This document shows, piece by piece, positions 1 through 7,465 of a DNA stretch of 26,825 nucleotides (positions are counted from its first letter, which is position 1; every line of letters begins with the position of its first letter). The notes below the pieces were generated by a model. That model worked only from the letters and a program-made list of their open reading frames with translations, was not told the DNA's origin and made no database searches. The DNA comes from an uncultured Anaerotruncus sp. (GTDB lineage Bacteria; Bacillota; Clostridia; Oscillospirales; Ruminococcaceae), in the NCBI RefSeq assembly GCF_902490045.1, contig NZ_CABUCJ010000025.1:1-26825 (forward strand), read 5' to 3'. Position numbers and translations under genes: made by a program.

Positions 1-5
1 TCCCC

Positions 6-23
6 GCCGCCCATCCGGGCGGC
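6..23. repeat. Stem-loop upstream of the first gene
   Basis: A perfect 7-bp stem (GCCGCCC / GGGCGGC) with loop ATCC lies just 5' of the ribosome binding site of the hydrolase gene. It is followed by an A run, not a T run, so it is not a recognisable terminator for the + strand. Its sequence is nearly the same as the core of the terminator hairpin at 2932-2949. Its role is unknown. Confidence 0.45.
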
Positions 24-40
24 AAAAAGGAGGAATTCCC

Positions 41-985
41 ATCGCAATCAACAAGGCCATGCGCGCCGCGCTCAAAGCCCTCTCCTATCCGGACATCGAC
101 ATTCGCAAAACCTATCCGATCGAGCGTGCGCTGCGGGCGGCGGCGGGCAGGCCCGCCCTCTTCTATAAGCCGTGGGACCATGTGGTGCGCTGCGGCGACC
201 ATGACATCCCCGTGCGCATCTTCTCCCCCGAGACGGAGGGGGAACACGCCATCCTGCTTTTTTTCCATGGGGGCGGCTGGGTGACGGGCAACATCGACAG
301 CTACGACAAGGTCTGCCGCAGCATGGCGAAGCTGACCGACCGTTCGGTTGTGTCGGTCGACTACCGCCTCGCACCGGAATACCGCTTTCCCGCCGCGCCC
401 GAGGACTGCTACGCAGTCGCGCGGGAGATTTTCCTCGACCTGAGCCTCTTCGGGATGCGGGCCGACCAGATCACGCTGATCGGGGACAGCGCCGGGGCGA
501 ACCTCGCGGCGGCCGTCTCACTGATGGCGCGCGACCGCGGGGAATTCCTGCCGTGCAGCCAGATCCTCATCTACCCGGCCACGGCGGCCGACCATTCAGA
601 GGATTCCCCCTTCCCGTCGGTGCGTGAAAACGGCACCGATTACCTGCTGACCTCCAGGCGCATCTGTGAATATATGGAGCTCTACCGCGGCGGTCCGGAG
701 GACTGCCGGAACCCCTATTTCGCGCCGCTGGCGGCGGAGGATTTCTCCAACCAGCCGCGGACCCTCATCCTCACGGCCGAATATGACCCGCTGCGGGACG
801 AGGGCGAGGCATACGGCGAGGCCCTCAAGCGCGCGGGCGTCCCGGTTGAGATGCACCGCATCCCCGACGCGCTCCACGGCTTTTTCTCCTTGCCGCCCCG
901 CTTTGCGCAGGTGCGGAAGGCCTACGGTTACATCAACCGCTTTTTAGACGAGGTGAGCCATTCGGCATGTCAAGACAATCCTTAA
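41..985 (+). CDS. Alpha/beta hydrolase, hormone-sensitive-lipase (HSL) type esterase
   Basis: This is a serine esterase of the HSL branch of the alpha/beta-hydrolase fold, predicted to be cytosolic and to hydrolyse small esters or amides. Numbered from the ATG at 59, the oxyanion motif HGGGW starts at His70, the nucleophile elbow GDSAG has Ser144, and the likely acid and base are Asp243 (in EYDPLRDE) and His273 (in LHGF). Length is normal for the family (308-314 aa). The strong Shine-Dalgarno AAGGAGG at 28-34 is too far from the ATG at 59. It is correctly spaced for an in-frame ATC at 41 (or ATT at 35), which adds the residues I/M-AINKA before the ATG. I therefore place the start at 41, although 59 is the first standard start codon. 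The gene overlaps the next one by 19 bases, and both probably form a three-gene unit with the DUF6320 gene. The substrate is unknown. Confidence 0.88.
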   Translation: MAINKAMRAALKALSYPDIDIRKTYPIERALRAAAGRPALFYKPWDHVVRCGDHDIPVRIFSPETEGEHAILLFFHGGGWVTGNIDSYDKVCRSMAKLTDRSVVSVDYRLAPEYRFPAAPEDCYAVAREIFLDLSLFGMRADQITLIGDSAGANLAAAVSLMARDRGEFLPCSQILIYPATAADHSEDSPFPSVRENGTDYLLTSRRICEYMELYRGGPEDCRNPYFAPLAAEDFSNQPRTLILTAEYDPLRDEGEAYGEALKRAGVPVEMHRIPDALHGFFSLPPRFAQVRKAYGYINRFLDEVSHSACQDNP

Positions 986-2235
986 AATGGAGCCGCCTGG
1001 ATAACGCGGCCAAAATATTTCCCTCGACGAGCAGCAAGCGGGACCCCAAGGTCTTCCGCTTTGCCTGCGAGCTCTGCGAGCCGGTGGACCCGGAGGTTCT
1101 CCGGAGTGCGCTCGACCGCACCCTTGAAAAGTTCCCGCCGTTTCGCTCGGTGCTGCGGCGGGGGCTCTTCTGGTATTTCCTCGAGCAGAGCGACCTTGCG
1201 CCCGAGGTGACGGAGGAATCCGGTCCGCCCTGTTCCCCTCTCTATGACCCGCGCCGGCGGGGTTTGCTCTTCGCGGTCACCTGGTACCGCTGCCGCATCA
1301 ACCTCGAGGTCTACCACGCGCTGACCGACGGTTCGGGCGCGCTGCAGTTTCTGCGCGCGCTTGTCTACGACTACCTGCTGCTGCGCCATCCGGACGCCTT
1401 CACCCACAGCCCGCCCGCGCTCGATTTCGACGCCTCCCGCTCGGAGCGGGAGGACGACAGCTTCCGCAAGCACTACGTCCCCGAGAAGAAAGGGCGCGGG
1501 GAAAAGGCCCCCCGCGCCTACCACATGAAGGGCGCGCGGCTGCCTGGCGGCCGTATCCGGGTCGTGGAGGGGACGCTGCCCGCCGGGGAGGTCGCCGCCA
1601 GGTCGAAGGAGCTGGGGGTGAGCATGACCGTCTTTCTGACGGCGGTGCTGCTCACCGCCGTTGCGGGCGAGATGCCCGCGCGGGAGCGCAGCCGCCGGCC
1701 GGTCGTGGCCGCGGTGCCCGTCAACCTGCGCAACTACTTTGAATCGGAGTCGGTCCGCAACTTCTTCGGGGTCTTCACCGCCGGGTACCACTTCCAGAAC
1801 GGCTGGGCCTTCGACGAGGTGCTCGCCGCGGTGAAGGCCTCCTTCGCGCGGGAGCTCACCGCCGACCGGCTCGCCCGCCGCATGAACCGGCTGGCCGCGC
1901 TCGAACACAACCCCGTCGTCCGCGTGATGCCGCTGGCGGTCAAAGATCCGGTGCTGCGGCTGTCCGGCTGGATCGCCGCGCGCGGGGAGACGACCTCCCT
2001 CTCCAACCTCGGGCGGATCACGATGCCCGCCGCCTGCGCGCCCTTCATCCGGAACTTCGACGTGTTCATCAGCGCGCAGCGGCTCCAGATGTGCATGTGC
2101 TCCTACGGGGACCGGCTCATGCTGAGCCTCACCTCCCCCTTCGTGAGCACCGACGTGCCCAAGCGGTTCTTCCGGATCCTCACCAACATGGGGCTTCCGG
2201 TCGAAATCAGCACAAATCCCGTCAGCGAGGAGTGA
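967..2235 (+). CDS. Alcohol acetyltransferase-like protein (BAHD/condensation-type acyltransferase fold)
   Basis: This 422-aa protein resembles the alcohol O-acetyltransferase family (AATase), a CoA-dependent acyltransferase fold shared with condensation domains. The diagnostic HxxxDG motif is present as HALTDG, with His117 as the presumed general base and Asp121. Later blocks with VPVNLRNYF and a SNLGR-like stretch fit the second half of the fold. The start ATG at 967 lies inside the end of the hydrolase gene, so translation is probably coupled. A hydrolase next to an acyltransferase and a membrane protein suggests acyl transfer to a small alcohol, sugar or lipid. The acceptor cannot be read from the sequence. 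The family call is good; the chemistry is inferred. Confidence 0.82.
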   Translation: MSRQSLKWSRLDNAAKIFPSTSSKRDPKVFRFACELCEPVDPEVLRSALDRTLEKFPPFRSVLRRGLFWYFLEQSDLAPEVTEESGPPCSPLYDPRRRGLLFAVTWYRCRINLEVYHALTDGSGALQFLRALVYDYLLLRHPDAFTHSPPALDFDASRSEREDDSFRKHYVPEKKGRGEKAPRAYHMKGARLPGGRIRVVEGTLPAGEVAARSKELGVSMTVFLTAVLLTAVAGEMPARERSRRPVVAAVPVNLRNYFESESVRNFFGVFTAGYHFQNGWAFDEVLAAVKASFARELTADRLARRMNRLAALEHNPVVRVMPLAVKDPVLRLSGWIAARGETTSLSNLGRITMPAACAPFIRNFDVFISAQRLQMCMCSYGDRLMLSLTSPFVSTDVPKRFFRILTNMGLPVEISTNPVSEE

Positions 2236-2241
2236 GCATCC

Positions 2242-2901
2242 ATGCGTTACTGTGAAAAATGCCGGGTTTCGGTCCGCGACAGCCGGGAGGACTGCCCGCT
2301 CTGCCAGGGCCCCCTCTCGGGGGAACCGGAGCCCTGCGTCTTCCCGGAGCTGCCCGACGAGCGTCCGCCCTACCACCTGCTCATCCGCGGCATGGTTTTC
2401 CTGTCGATCGCGGCCGTGGTCGTCTGCTTCGCCGTCAACACCCTCGTGCCCTCCAGCTCGTGGTGGGCCCTCTTTGTCGCGGCGGGCATCGCCTGCATGT
2501 GGGTCTGCCTCTGGTCGGTCATCCGCCAGCGCAACAACATCCCCAAGAACATCCTCTGGCTCGTCTTCTGGCTGTCGCTGCTCGCCGTACTCTGGGACGT
2601 TTTTACCGGCTGGCACCGCTGGTCGCTCAACTATGTCGTCCCCAGCCTCTGCGTCTTTGCCATGGCCGGGATGGCGGTGATCGCCCGCGTGCTCCATCTG
2701 CGCGTCGAGGACTTCTTCATCTACCTGATCATCGACGGGCTGTTCGGCGTCGTCCCCATCCTGTTTTTGCTCTTCCGGTGGGTGACCGTCGTCTACCCCT
2801 CGGTGGTCTGCGTCGCCTGCAGCCTGCTTTCGCTCGCCGCGATCCTCTCCTTTGAGGGGGAGCGTATGCGCGCCGAATGGAAAAAACGAATGCACCTGTA
2901 A
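2242..2901 (+). CDS. DUF6320-type zinc-ribbon membrane protein
   Basis: The protein has 219 aa. The N-terminus carries two CxxC pairs (CEKC at residues 4-7 and CPLC at about 18-21), typical of a small zinc ribbon. About six hydrophobic segments follow from residue 48 to 210, so the ribbon probably sits in the cytosol on a polytopic membrane domain. This matches the DUF6320 family, which I recall as a regular partner of the hydrolase and acetyltransferase types encoded just upstream. It begins six bases after the preceding stop codon, and the ribosome binding site AGGAG lies in the end of the acetyltransferase gene. No enzymatic motif is visible. A role as membrane anchor, exporter or assembly factor for the other two is only a guess. 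Confidence 0.8.
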   Translation: MRYCEKCRVSVRDSREDCPLCQGPLSGEPEPCVFPELPDERPPYHLLIRGMVFLSIAAVVVCFAVNTLVPSSSWWALFVAAGIACMWVCLWSVIRQRNNIPKNILWLVFWLSLLAVLWDVFTGWHRWSLNYVVPSLCVFAMAGMAVIARVLHLRVEDFFIYLIIDGLFGVVPILFLLFRWVTVVYPSVVCVACSLLSLAAILSFEGERMRAEWKKRMHL

Positions 2902-2921
2902 GCCGCCCGCTCGGCGCAGGA

Positions 2922-2958
2922 CAGGGAAAAGGCCGCCCATTCGGGCGGCCTTTTCCTG
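2922..2958. terminator. Bidirectional rho-independent terminator
   Basis: A 14-bp perfect stem (2925-2938 with 2943-2956) has loop ATTC and is framed by AAAA and TTTT within the stem. It lies between the convergent DUF6320 gene and the flavin-reductase-like gene and can end transcription from both sides. Confidence 0.85.
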
Positions 2959-2999
2959 CAGGAAGACACATGGCTGTGAGGTCAATCAAATAAAAAGCG

Positions 3000-3476
3000 T
3001 CAGCAGCAGCCGACCAGCCGGTCCTTGAAGCCCGGCCGCTTGCGCAGCGTCCTGGTGATCTCGCAGAAGAAGAGGACGGTCTCCTTTTCGGGCTCCTCCG
3101 CTCCGCGCATGCACACACTGCGGCAGAGAAAGACGGTATCCGCCTCCTCGCAGTAGGGGACGCCGTCCTCCCGCGCAGCGGTCAGGCCGACCGCGTCGAG
3201 CGTCCCGTATTTGGCGAGGGCGTCCAGGCTGTCGCGAAAGGCGGGCTTGTCGAAAAAGCTGACCGAGCAGCTCCCGCCCGCCTCGAGCAGGCCGCACACC
3301 CGCGAATCCCGCGGCAGGAAGAGGAAGGCACACGGCCTGCCCGCGAAGACGCCGAACGCCCCCTGGGGCGCGGAAACGGCGTCGCCGTTTTCCCCGGCGG
3401 CGATGACCGCCGGATTGTCCGGGAGGGTGAACGGGTTCTGTTCCAGCTCCCGGGCCTTTTTATCGTAAAATTTCAT
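3000..3476 (-). CDS. Flavin reductase-like domain protein (FMN-binding split barrel)
   Basis: This 158-aa protein resembles the flavin-reductase-like family. The pattern GAFGVFAGRPCAFLFLPRDSR followed by a CSVSFF segment and a (G/T)LDAVGLTA stretch corresponds to the FMN-binding split-barrel core seen in clostridial members. Such proteins reduce FMN with NAD(P)H or simply hold FMN. The ATG at 3476 overlaps the stop of the LuxC-like gene as ATGA and has a strong AAAGGAGG site at 3484-3491. It is the last gene of the acid-to-aldehyde module, ending about 40 bases before the bidirectional terminator. It may supply reduced flavin or work as a redox partner, but no flavin-dependent monooxygenase is encoded nearby. 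Two terminal cysteines are unusual but not diagnostic. Confidence 0.8.
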   Translation of the reverse strand: MKFYDKKARELEQNPFTLPDNPAVIAAGENGDAVSAPQGAFGVFAGRPCAFLFLPRDSRVCGLLEAGGSCSVSFFDKPAFRDSLDALAKYGTLDAVGLTAAREDGVPYCEEADTVFLCRSVCMRGAEEPEKETVLFFCEITRTLRKRPGFKDRLVGCC

Positions 3477-4693
3477 GTGGGTTCCTCCTTTAAGGATGCT
3501 TCGCACACGGCGGCGCGGGAGAGCCTGCGGATGAGGTCCACCCCGTCCCATGTGAGGGAAAACTCCAGCGCGCGCCCGATCGGGACCATCCGGTCCGCTC
3601 CCTTGGGGCGGTTTGTCCGCAGGAAGGCACGAAAGGCCTCCGGCTTTACACCGTAATGGGTGATCGTCTGGCACTTCTCGCCGCAGATGGGCGAAAGCGC
3701 GTCGAGGGAGGCCGCCGCCGTCTCTAGGAAAAAGCCGCCGCCCGGATGCGCTTCCATCGCGGCGGGCGTGAGCGCGGGCAGCCCCACCCGCACGAGCAGG
3801 TTCCCCTCGGTAAGCAGCCGCGCGCCGGGGCAGTCCGCCGCGATGCGGCAGAACGCCTCCCGCTTCGCGACGGCGAGCGCGGCGGGCCAGTCGTATTCCG
3901 CGGCCGCGATCGCTTCGACGCGCGGCCAGAAATCCGCCCGGGCCTCCCCCTCCCGCTCCCCGAGCCATAATACCGCGCGCGGGGCGGCGCAGGAGCGCTG
4001 GTCGTTCAAATAGGTGTCGTTGTAGAACGCCCGGGCGAGCGCGTCCCGGTCCGCGCGGGCGAGGTAGGCGCCGCTCTCGACGACGCACGCCGACCAGCGG
4101 TCGGCAAAGCAGATTTCCGCCGCGCGCGGCTTCATCGGGAAGGCGCGCACCCGGCGGACCGTCTCGTCCCCGCCCCAGACGATCCGCGCGTCGCAGAGCG
4201 CGGAGAGCGCCCCGGTGAGGCCGCTTTCACGCGGATAGCGCAGGCAGACGGCATAGGGCCGCAGGTCGGAAAACGCGCCTGTGAGAAGCTCCTCCAGCGC
4301 GGCGCAGACAAGCGCCGCCTGCGGGAAGGGCTCGGAGGGCAGCCGCACCGCGTTCGCGTTGCCCGCGAGCAGGCCGGCCGCCAGCGAATAGGCGAAGTTG
4401 AGGGGCACGTTGCCCGGCGCGATGTGGAACGCCATCCCCCTCCCCAGGCGGAGCGTCCCGTCGAGGTAGGGCTTTTGCCGCTCCTCCATGGCGGCGCGCC
4501 GGCCCCAGAAGGCAAGCGCGGCCAGATCGGGAAACCGCCGCGCCTCCGGGCGGGAGAGCAGCGCCTTTGAAAGCGCGTCAAAGAGGTCGAGGACGCGGGG
4601 CGAAAAGGGTTCGAGCGGCAGCGCCCCGGGCATCGCCTCGAGCGCCGCCGCGTCCCCTACTGGGAAGGCCGCGTCAGCCGTGTTCAGCCGCAT
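3473..4693 (-). CDS. LuxC-like acyl-CoA reductase
   Basis: This 406-aa protein belongs to the LuxC acyl-CoA reductase family, which reduces an activated acyl group to a fatty aldehyde with NADPH. Visible family features are HIAPGNVPLNFAYSLAAGLL at about residues 90-109, the NANAVRLPSEPF nucleotide-binding region, and the catalytic cysteine in NDQRSCAAP (Cys235). Length is within the usual range. The ATG at 4693 overlaps the end of the LuxE-like gene by 20 bases, and its ribosome binding site is a G-rich GAGGGGG stretch about 13 bases upstream. With the ACP, acyl ligase and LuxE-like protein it forms a route from a carboxylic acid to an aldehyde. Bioluminescence is not implied, since LuxA and LuxB are absent. 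The acyl chain is unknown. Confidence 0.88.
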   Translation of the reverse strand: MRLNTADAAFPVGDAAALEAMPGALPLEPFSPRVLDLFDALSKALLSRPEARRFPDLAALAFWGRRAAMEERQKPYLDGTLRLGRGMAFHIAPGNVPLNFAYSLAAGLLAGNANAVRLPSEPFPQAALVCAALEELLTGAFSDLRPYAVCLRYPRESGLTGALSALCDARIVWGGDETVRRVRAFPMKPRAAEICFADRWSACVVESGAYLARADRDALARAFYNDTYLNDQRSCAAPRAVLWLGEREGEARADFWPRVEAIAAAEYDWPAALAVAKREAFCRIAADCPGARLLTEGNLLVRVGLPALTPAAMEAHPGGGFFLETAAASLDALSPICGEKCQTITHYGVKPEAFRAFLRTNRPKGADRMVPIGRALEFSLTWDGVDLIRRLSRAAVCEASLKEEPT

Positions 4694-5753
4694 AGGTATC
4701 GCTGCACCCCCTCAGCTCGGCGGCCCTGAGCCGCCCGAGCACCGCAAAATATTTGCCCCGCCGCCCGCAGGGGCAGCCGTCCTCCCCGAGCAGCACCCCC
4801 CGGTCCTCGGTGAGCAGGCTGTGCCCCGGATAGGATTCCGGCAGGACCGACTGCACCTGCAAAATCCCCTCCTCCCCCGCTTCGCAGAGGGAGAAGTCGG
4901 ACGCGCGGCGCACGAAGAGGTCGGAAAAGGCGCTCACATGCAGGTGCCCCCGCTCGCACGCCATGAAGATCGACCCCGTCTGCTCCGCCATGCCGTAGTA
5001 GTCGTGCGCCCGGCGCAGGCCGAACCCCTCCGCCAGCCGGCGGCGGAATTCCTCCGGTCCGACCGCGCGGTCGGCGAGCGTCTTCCAGCCGCCGCCGTGG
5101 ATAAGCACGCCGTTTTGGAAGTCCCAGGCGCGGCCGCTCCCCGCGAGCGCCTCGAAGAACTGCCAGGCGAGAAAGGTAAAGCCGAAGAGCAGAAACGGTT
5201 TTTCGCCGTATCTTTCGAGGAACGCGGACACCGCGTCAAAATCGGGGCGCATGTCGTCGCCGAGCGCCCACGTCCGCCCGCGCCCGAAGCTGGCAAACCC
5301 CGCCACCCCCGCCGCGCGCGCCGTGAACCGGCCGCCGCGCAGCACCGAGGGACAGTCGATCACGAGCATCGGCAGGCGGTCGGGCCCGATGAAGTCGGAG
5401 ACGATCGCCGCCAGCGCGCGGCGCTGGCCGTCGGCCGTCGGGCCGTCAAGACAGATCCTCGAGGGGACCTGCCCCGAGGTCCCCGACGAGGTCACGACCC
5501 GCGCCACCTCCCCGGGCGGCACGCTGCAGAGATCGAGGGTCTTGAAGAGCCCCACCGGCAGGAATGGGAATTCCTCCGGCGCGCGCGCGGCCTCCGGGTC
5601 GAAGCCGAGCGCGTCCAGGATGTTCCGGTAGGGCGCGCACCGCCGCCGGTGGGAGCGCGTCAGCTCCGCGAGCGTCGCTGTAAAGGCCGCTTCCTTTTCA
5701 GCGGGCGCAAGCCCGAAGGGCGGGGCCTCCCACAGCCGGTCCGCCGCGCTCAC
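4674..5753 (-). CDS. LuxE-like acyl-protein synthetase
   Basis: The protein has 359 aa from a GTG start at 5753 that overlaps the previous stop as GTGA, with GGAGG placed about nine bases upstream. It matches the LuxE/acyl-protein synthetase family of the adenylate-forming superfamily: the nucleotide loop TSSGTSG is at about residues 89-95, HGGGW follows in the middle, and YYGMAEQTG gives the second adenylation motif. In lux systems LuxE activates a fatty acid as acyl-AMP, holds it on a cysteine and hands it to LuxC. The C-terminal part holds several cysteines (GCPCGRRGKYF and RGCSD), one of which could be the acyl carrier. Its operon has a separate ACP and ligase as well, so it may act as a transfer protein between ACP and LuxC. 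Confidence 0.85.
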   Translation of the reverse strand: MSAADRLWEAPPFGLAPAEKEAAFTATLAELTRSHRRRCAPYRNILDALGFDPEAARAPEEFPFLPVGLFKTLDLCSVPPGEVARVVTSSGTSGQVPSRICLDGPTADGQRRALAAIVSDFIGPDRLPMLVIDCPSVLRGGRFTARAAGVAGFASFGRGRTWALGDDMRPDFDAVSAFLERYGEKPFLLFGFTFLAWQFFEALAGSGRAWDFQNGVLIHGGGWKTLADRAVGPEEFRRRLAEGFGLRRAHDYYGMAEQTGSIFMACERGHLHVSAFSDLFVRRASDFSLCEAGEEGILQVQSVLPESYPGHSLLTEDRGVLLGEDGCPCGRRGKYFAVLGRLRAAELRGCSDTYAAEHG

Positions 5754-7155
5754 GGCTGTTCCTCCAGCTCGCGGTAGAGGATTTTGCCCGCGCCGCTGCG
5801 CGGGATCTCCCGCACATAACGCGCGCGGACCGCCCGCCGCCGCACCCCCAGAAGCTCCGCGAGCCGGTCCGCCGCCGCCTCGGTCAGCGCGGGGTCGGTC
5901 AGGCAGACGCAGAGCGCGTCGTCCCTGCCAAAGCAGGCGCAGTCCACGCCGGGGAACTGCTCCTTCACGAGCCGTTCGCACCCGTCGAGGCTCACCCGGC
6001 TCCCGAAGAGCTTGATGAACCGCTTTTTGCGCCCCACGATCGTGTAGAACCCCTCCTCGTCGCGCGCGGCCATGTCGCCGGTCAGCAGCACGCCGCGCCG
6101 CTCGTCCCCCTTCGCGAGGTCGGCGGCGCACTCGGCGTAGCCCATTGTGACATTGTCCCCCTCATAGCAAAGCTCCCCCACCCTCCCGGGCGCGGAGATT
6201 TCCGATCCGTCCACGTCAAGCAGGGTGAACTTTCCGCCGGGGATCGCGATCCCCATGCAGCCGCGCTTTTCGAGCGCGCGCTCCCAGGGCAGGTAGCCCA
6301 TCCGCGCGGTGGCCTCGGTCTGCCCGTACATGACGTAAAACCGCTTGCCACGCGCGTCGGCATAGCGCGCGCAAATTTCATGCAGCTCGGGCGGCAGCTT
6401 GCCGCCCGCCTGCGTAAAATAGCGGAGGCTCGGCAGCTCCATGCCGAAGAAGCCGACCCGCTTCAGAATTTCATAGGTGTAGGGCACGCCGCCGAAACTC
6501 GTCGCCTCCCTCTCCCGGAAGAGCCGCCAGAACTCCGGCTCCACGACGCTGCGCCCGGTCAGGATGAGCGACGCGCCCGCGAGCAGGTGGCTCTGGACGA
6601 TCGACAGCCCGTAGGTGTAGTTCATCGGCAGCGTCGTGATCGCGCGCTCCCCCTCCCCGATTTCGAGGTAGCGGACGATGGCGCGCGCGTTCGACTCGAT
6701 GTTGCGGCGGCTCTGGCGCACGAGCTTGGGGCTGCCCGTCGACCCGGAGGTCGTCAGCAGCAGCGCGAGGTCGGGATGCATGGCGGGCGGGGCCTCCCCC
6801 GTCCCGAGCAGCGCGTACCCCTCGAGCGAGAGAAGGCGTTCCATCCTGGAAAAGCTCCCCGCCATCCGCTCGGGCAGCCAGAGGAAGCCGGGCCGGTAGG
6901 TCTCCAGCAGGCCGTCGAGCAGCTCCCGGTGCATCCCCGCGTCGAGCAGGAGCGGCACCGCGCCGCCCGAGAGCATCCCCGCGTAGCCGCAGAGCGCCCC
7001 GTAGCTGTTTTCACAGAGCGAAAAGACGAGCGGCCGCCCCGGCGTGCGGCGACGCGGCCCGCGTCGGCGCACAGGCGCCCGTAGGAGTAGACCTCTCCCC
7101 CCTCCCCCCAGGCGGCGGGGCGGGCGGGCGGCCTTTCGTCAATCCCAAAGATCAT
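5750..7155 (-). CDS. AMP-dependent acyl-CoA/acyl-ACP synthetase, interrupted by a frameshift
   Basis: This is an adenylate-forming ligase of about 468 aa if restored. The C-terminal 430 residues are in one frame and carry TTSGSTGSPK (ATP loop), YGQTEATAR, GDMAARDEEGFY, GRKKRFIKLFG and the terminal PRSGAGKILYRE with the catalytic lysine. The N-terminus (MIFGIDERPPARP to GRVAAR) is in another frame, starting at the ATG at 7155 with GAGGAGG before it. The two halves join by homology at about 7037-7045, next to a run of four C (7037-7040), where one base appears to be missing. The longest intact frame begins at a GTG at 7072 without a ribosome binding site. Either the gene is broken or the sequence has a one-base error. 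Everything downstream looks intact, so I favour a functional gene with an error or a very recent mutation. It probably loads the neighbouring ACP. Confidence 0.82.
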
Positions 7156-7171
7156 GGCGCGCCCTCCTCAG

Positions 7172-7411
7172 TCAGAATGTGACGCCGTATTTCCCCAGGA
7201 TCTCCTTGCCCCGCTCGTAGGTGTTGAGCGCCATCACGTCGGGGGACGAGATCGAGATGTCGAACGCCTCCTCAAGCCGGACGACCAGGTCCATGTGCCC
7301 GACCGAATCCCAGTTCTCGTTGCGGCGGTAGACGAGCGATTCACCCAGCTCCTCTTTTTTGACGCCGAGCGCCTGCACGAAGGCCCGGTCGTATTTCTCC
7401 AGATTGGTCAT
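7172..7411 (-). CDS. Acyl carrier protein
   Basis: This 79-aa acidic helical protein has the phosphopantetheine attachment motif WDSVGHM, with Ser36 as the attachment site (DSVG in place of the DSL of fatty-acid ACPs). Stand-alone carrier proteins of this sort serve dedicated ligases rather than primary fatty acid synthesis. The ATG at 7411 has GGGAGG about seven bases upstream. It is the first gene of the acid-to-aldehyde module; the ligase start follows 16 bases after its stop. The space upstream is filled by the terminator of the 4-hydroxybutyrate operon, so no promoter of its own is apparent. Confidence 0.92.
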   Translation of the reverse strand: MTNLEKYDRAFVQALGVKKEELGESLVYRRNENWDSVGHMDLVVRLEEAFDISISSPDVMALNTYERGKEILGKYGVTF

Positions 7412-7429
7412 GGAATTGCCTCCCCTTTT

Positions 7430-7464
7430 AAAAAAGCCCGTATGCAGGCCATACGGGCTTTTTT
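7430..7464. terminator. Rho-independent terminator of the 4-hydroxybutyrate operon
   Basis: A perfect 15-bp stem (7430-7444 with 7450-7464) with a five-base loop includes flanking A6/T6 tracts, the usual form of a bidirectional intrinsic terminator. It starts one base beyond the CoA-transferase stop codon and ends just before the ribosome binding site of the ACP gene. It therefore separates two operons that run in the same direction. Confidence 0.9.
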
Positions 7465-7465
7465 C

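Noticed and set aside
982..2985. Very long open frame (667 codons) on the minus strand opposite the acetyltransferase and DUF6320 genes
   Set aside because: It lacks any family likeness, has a biased composition rich in Arg, Gly, His, Asp and Glu, and is a by-product of high GC content opposite real genes. Similar antisense frames at 4488-5777, 7154-8878, 12028-13551 and 17373-19184 were rejected for the same reason.
7030..7075. Programmed -1 frameshift in the acyl ligase gene
   Set aside because: There is no slippery heptamer of the X-XXY-YYZ type on the coding strand and no reason for this enzyme family to use one; a one-base indel at a C run is simpler.
3000..7411. Bioluminescence (lux) operon
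   Set aside because: LuxC- and LuxE-like genes and a flavin-reductase-like gene are present, but no luciferase LuxA/LuxB and no LuxD. The set is better read as an aldehyde-forming module.
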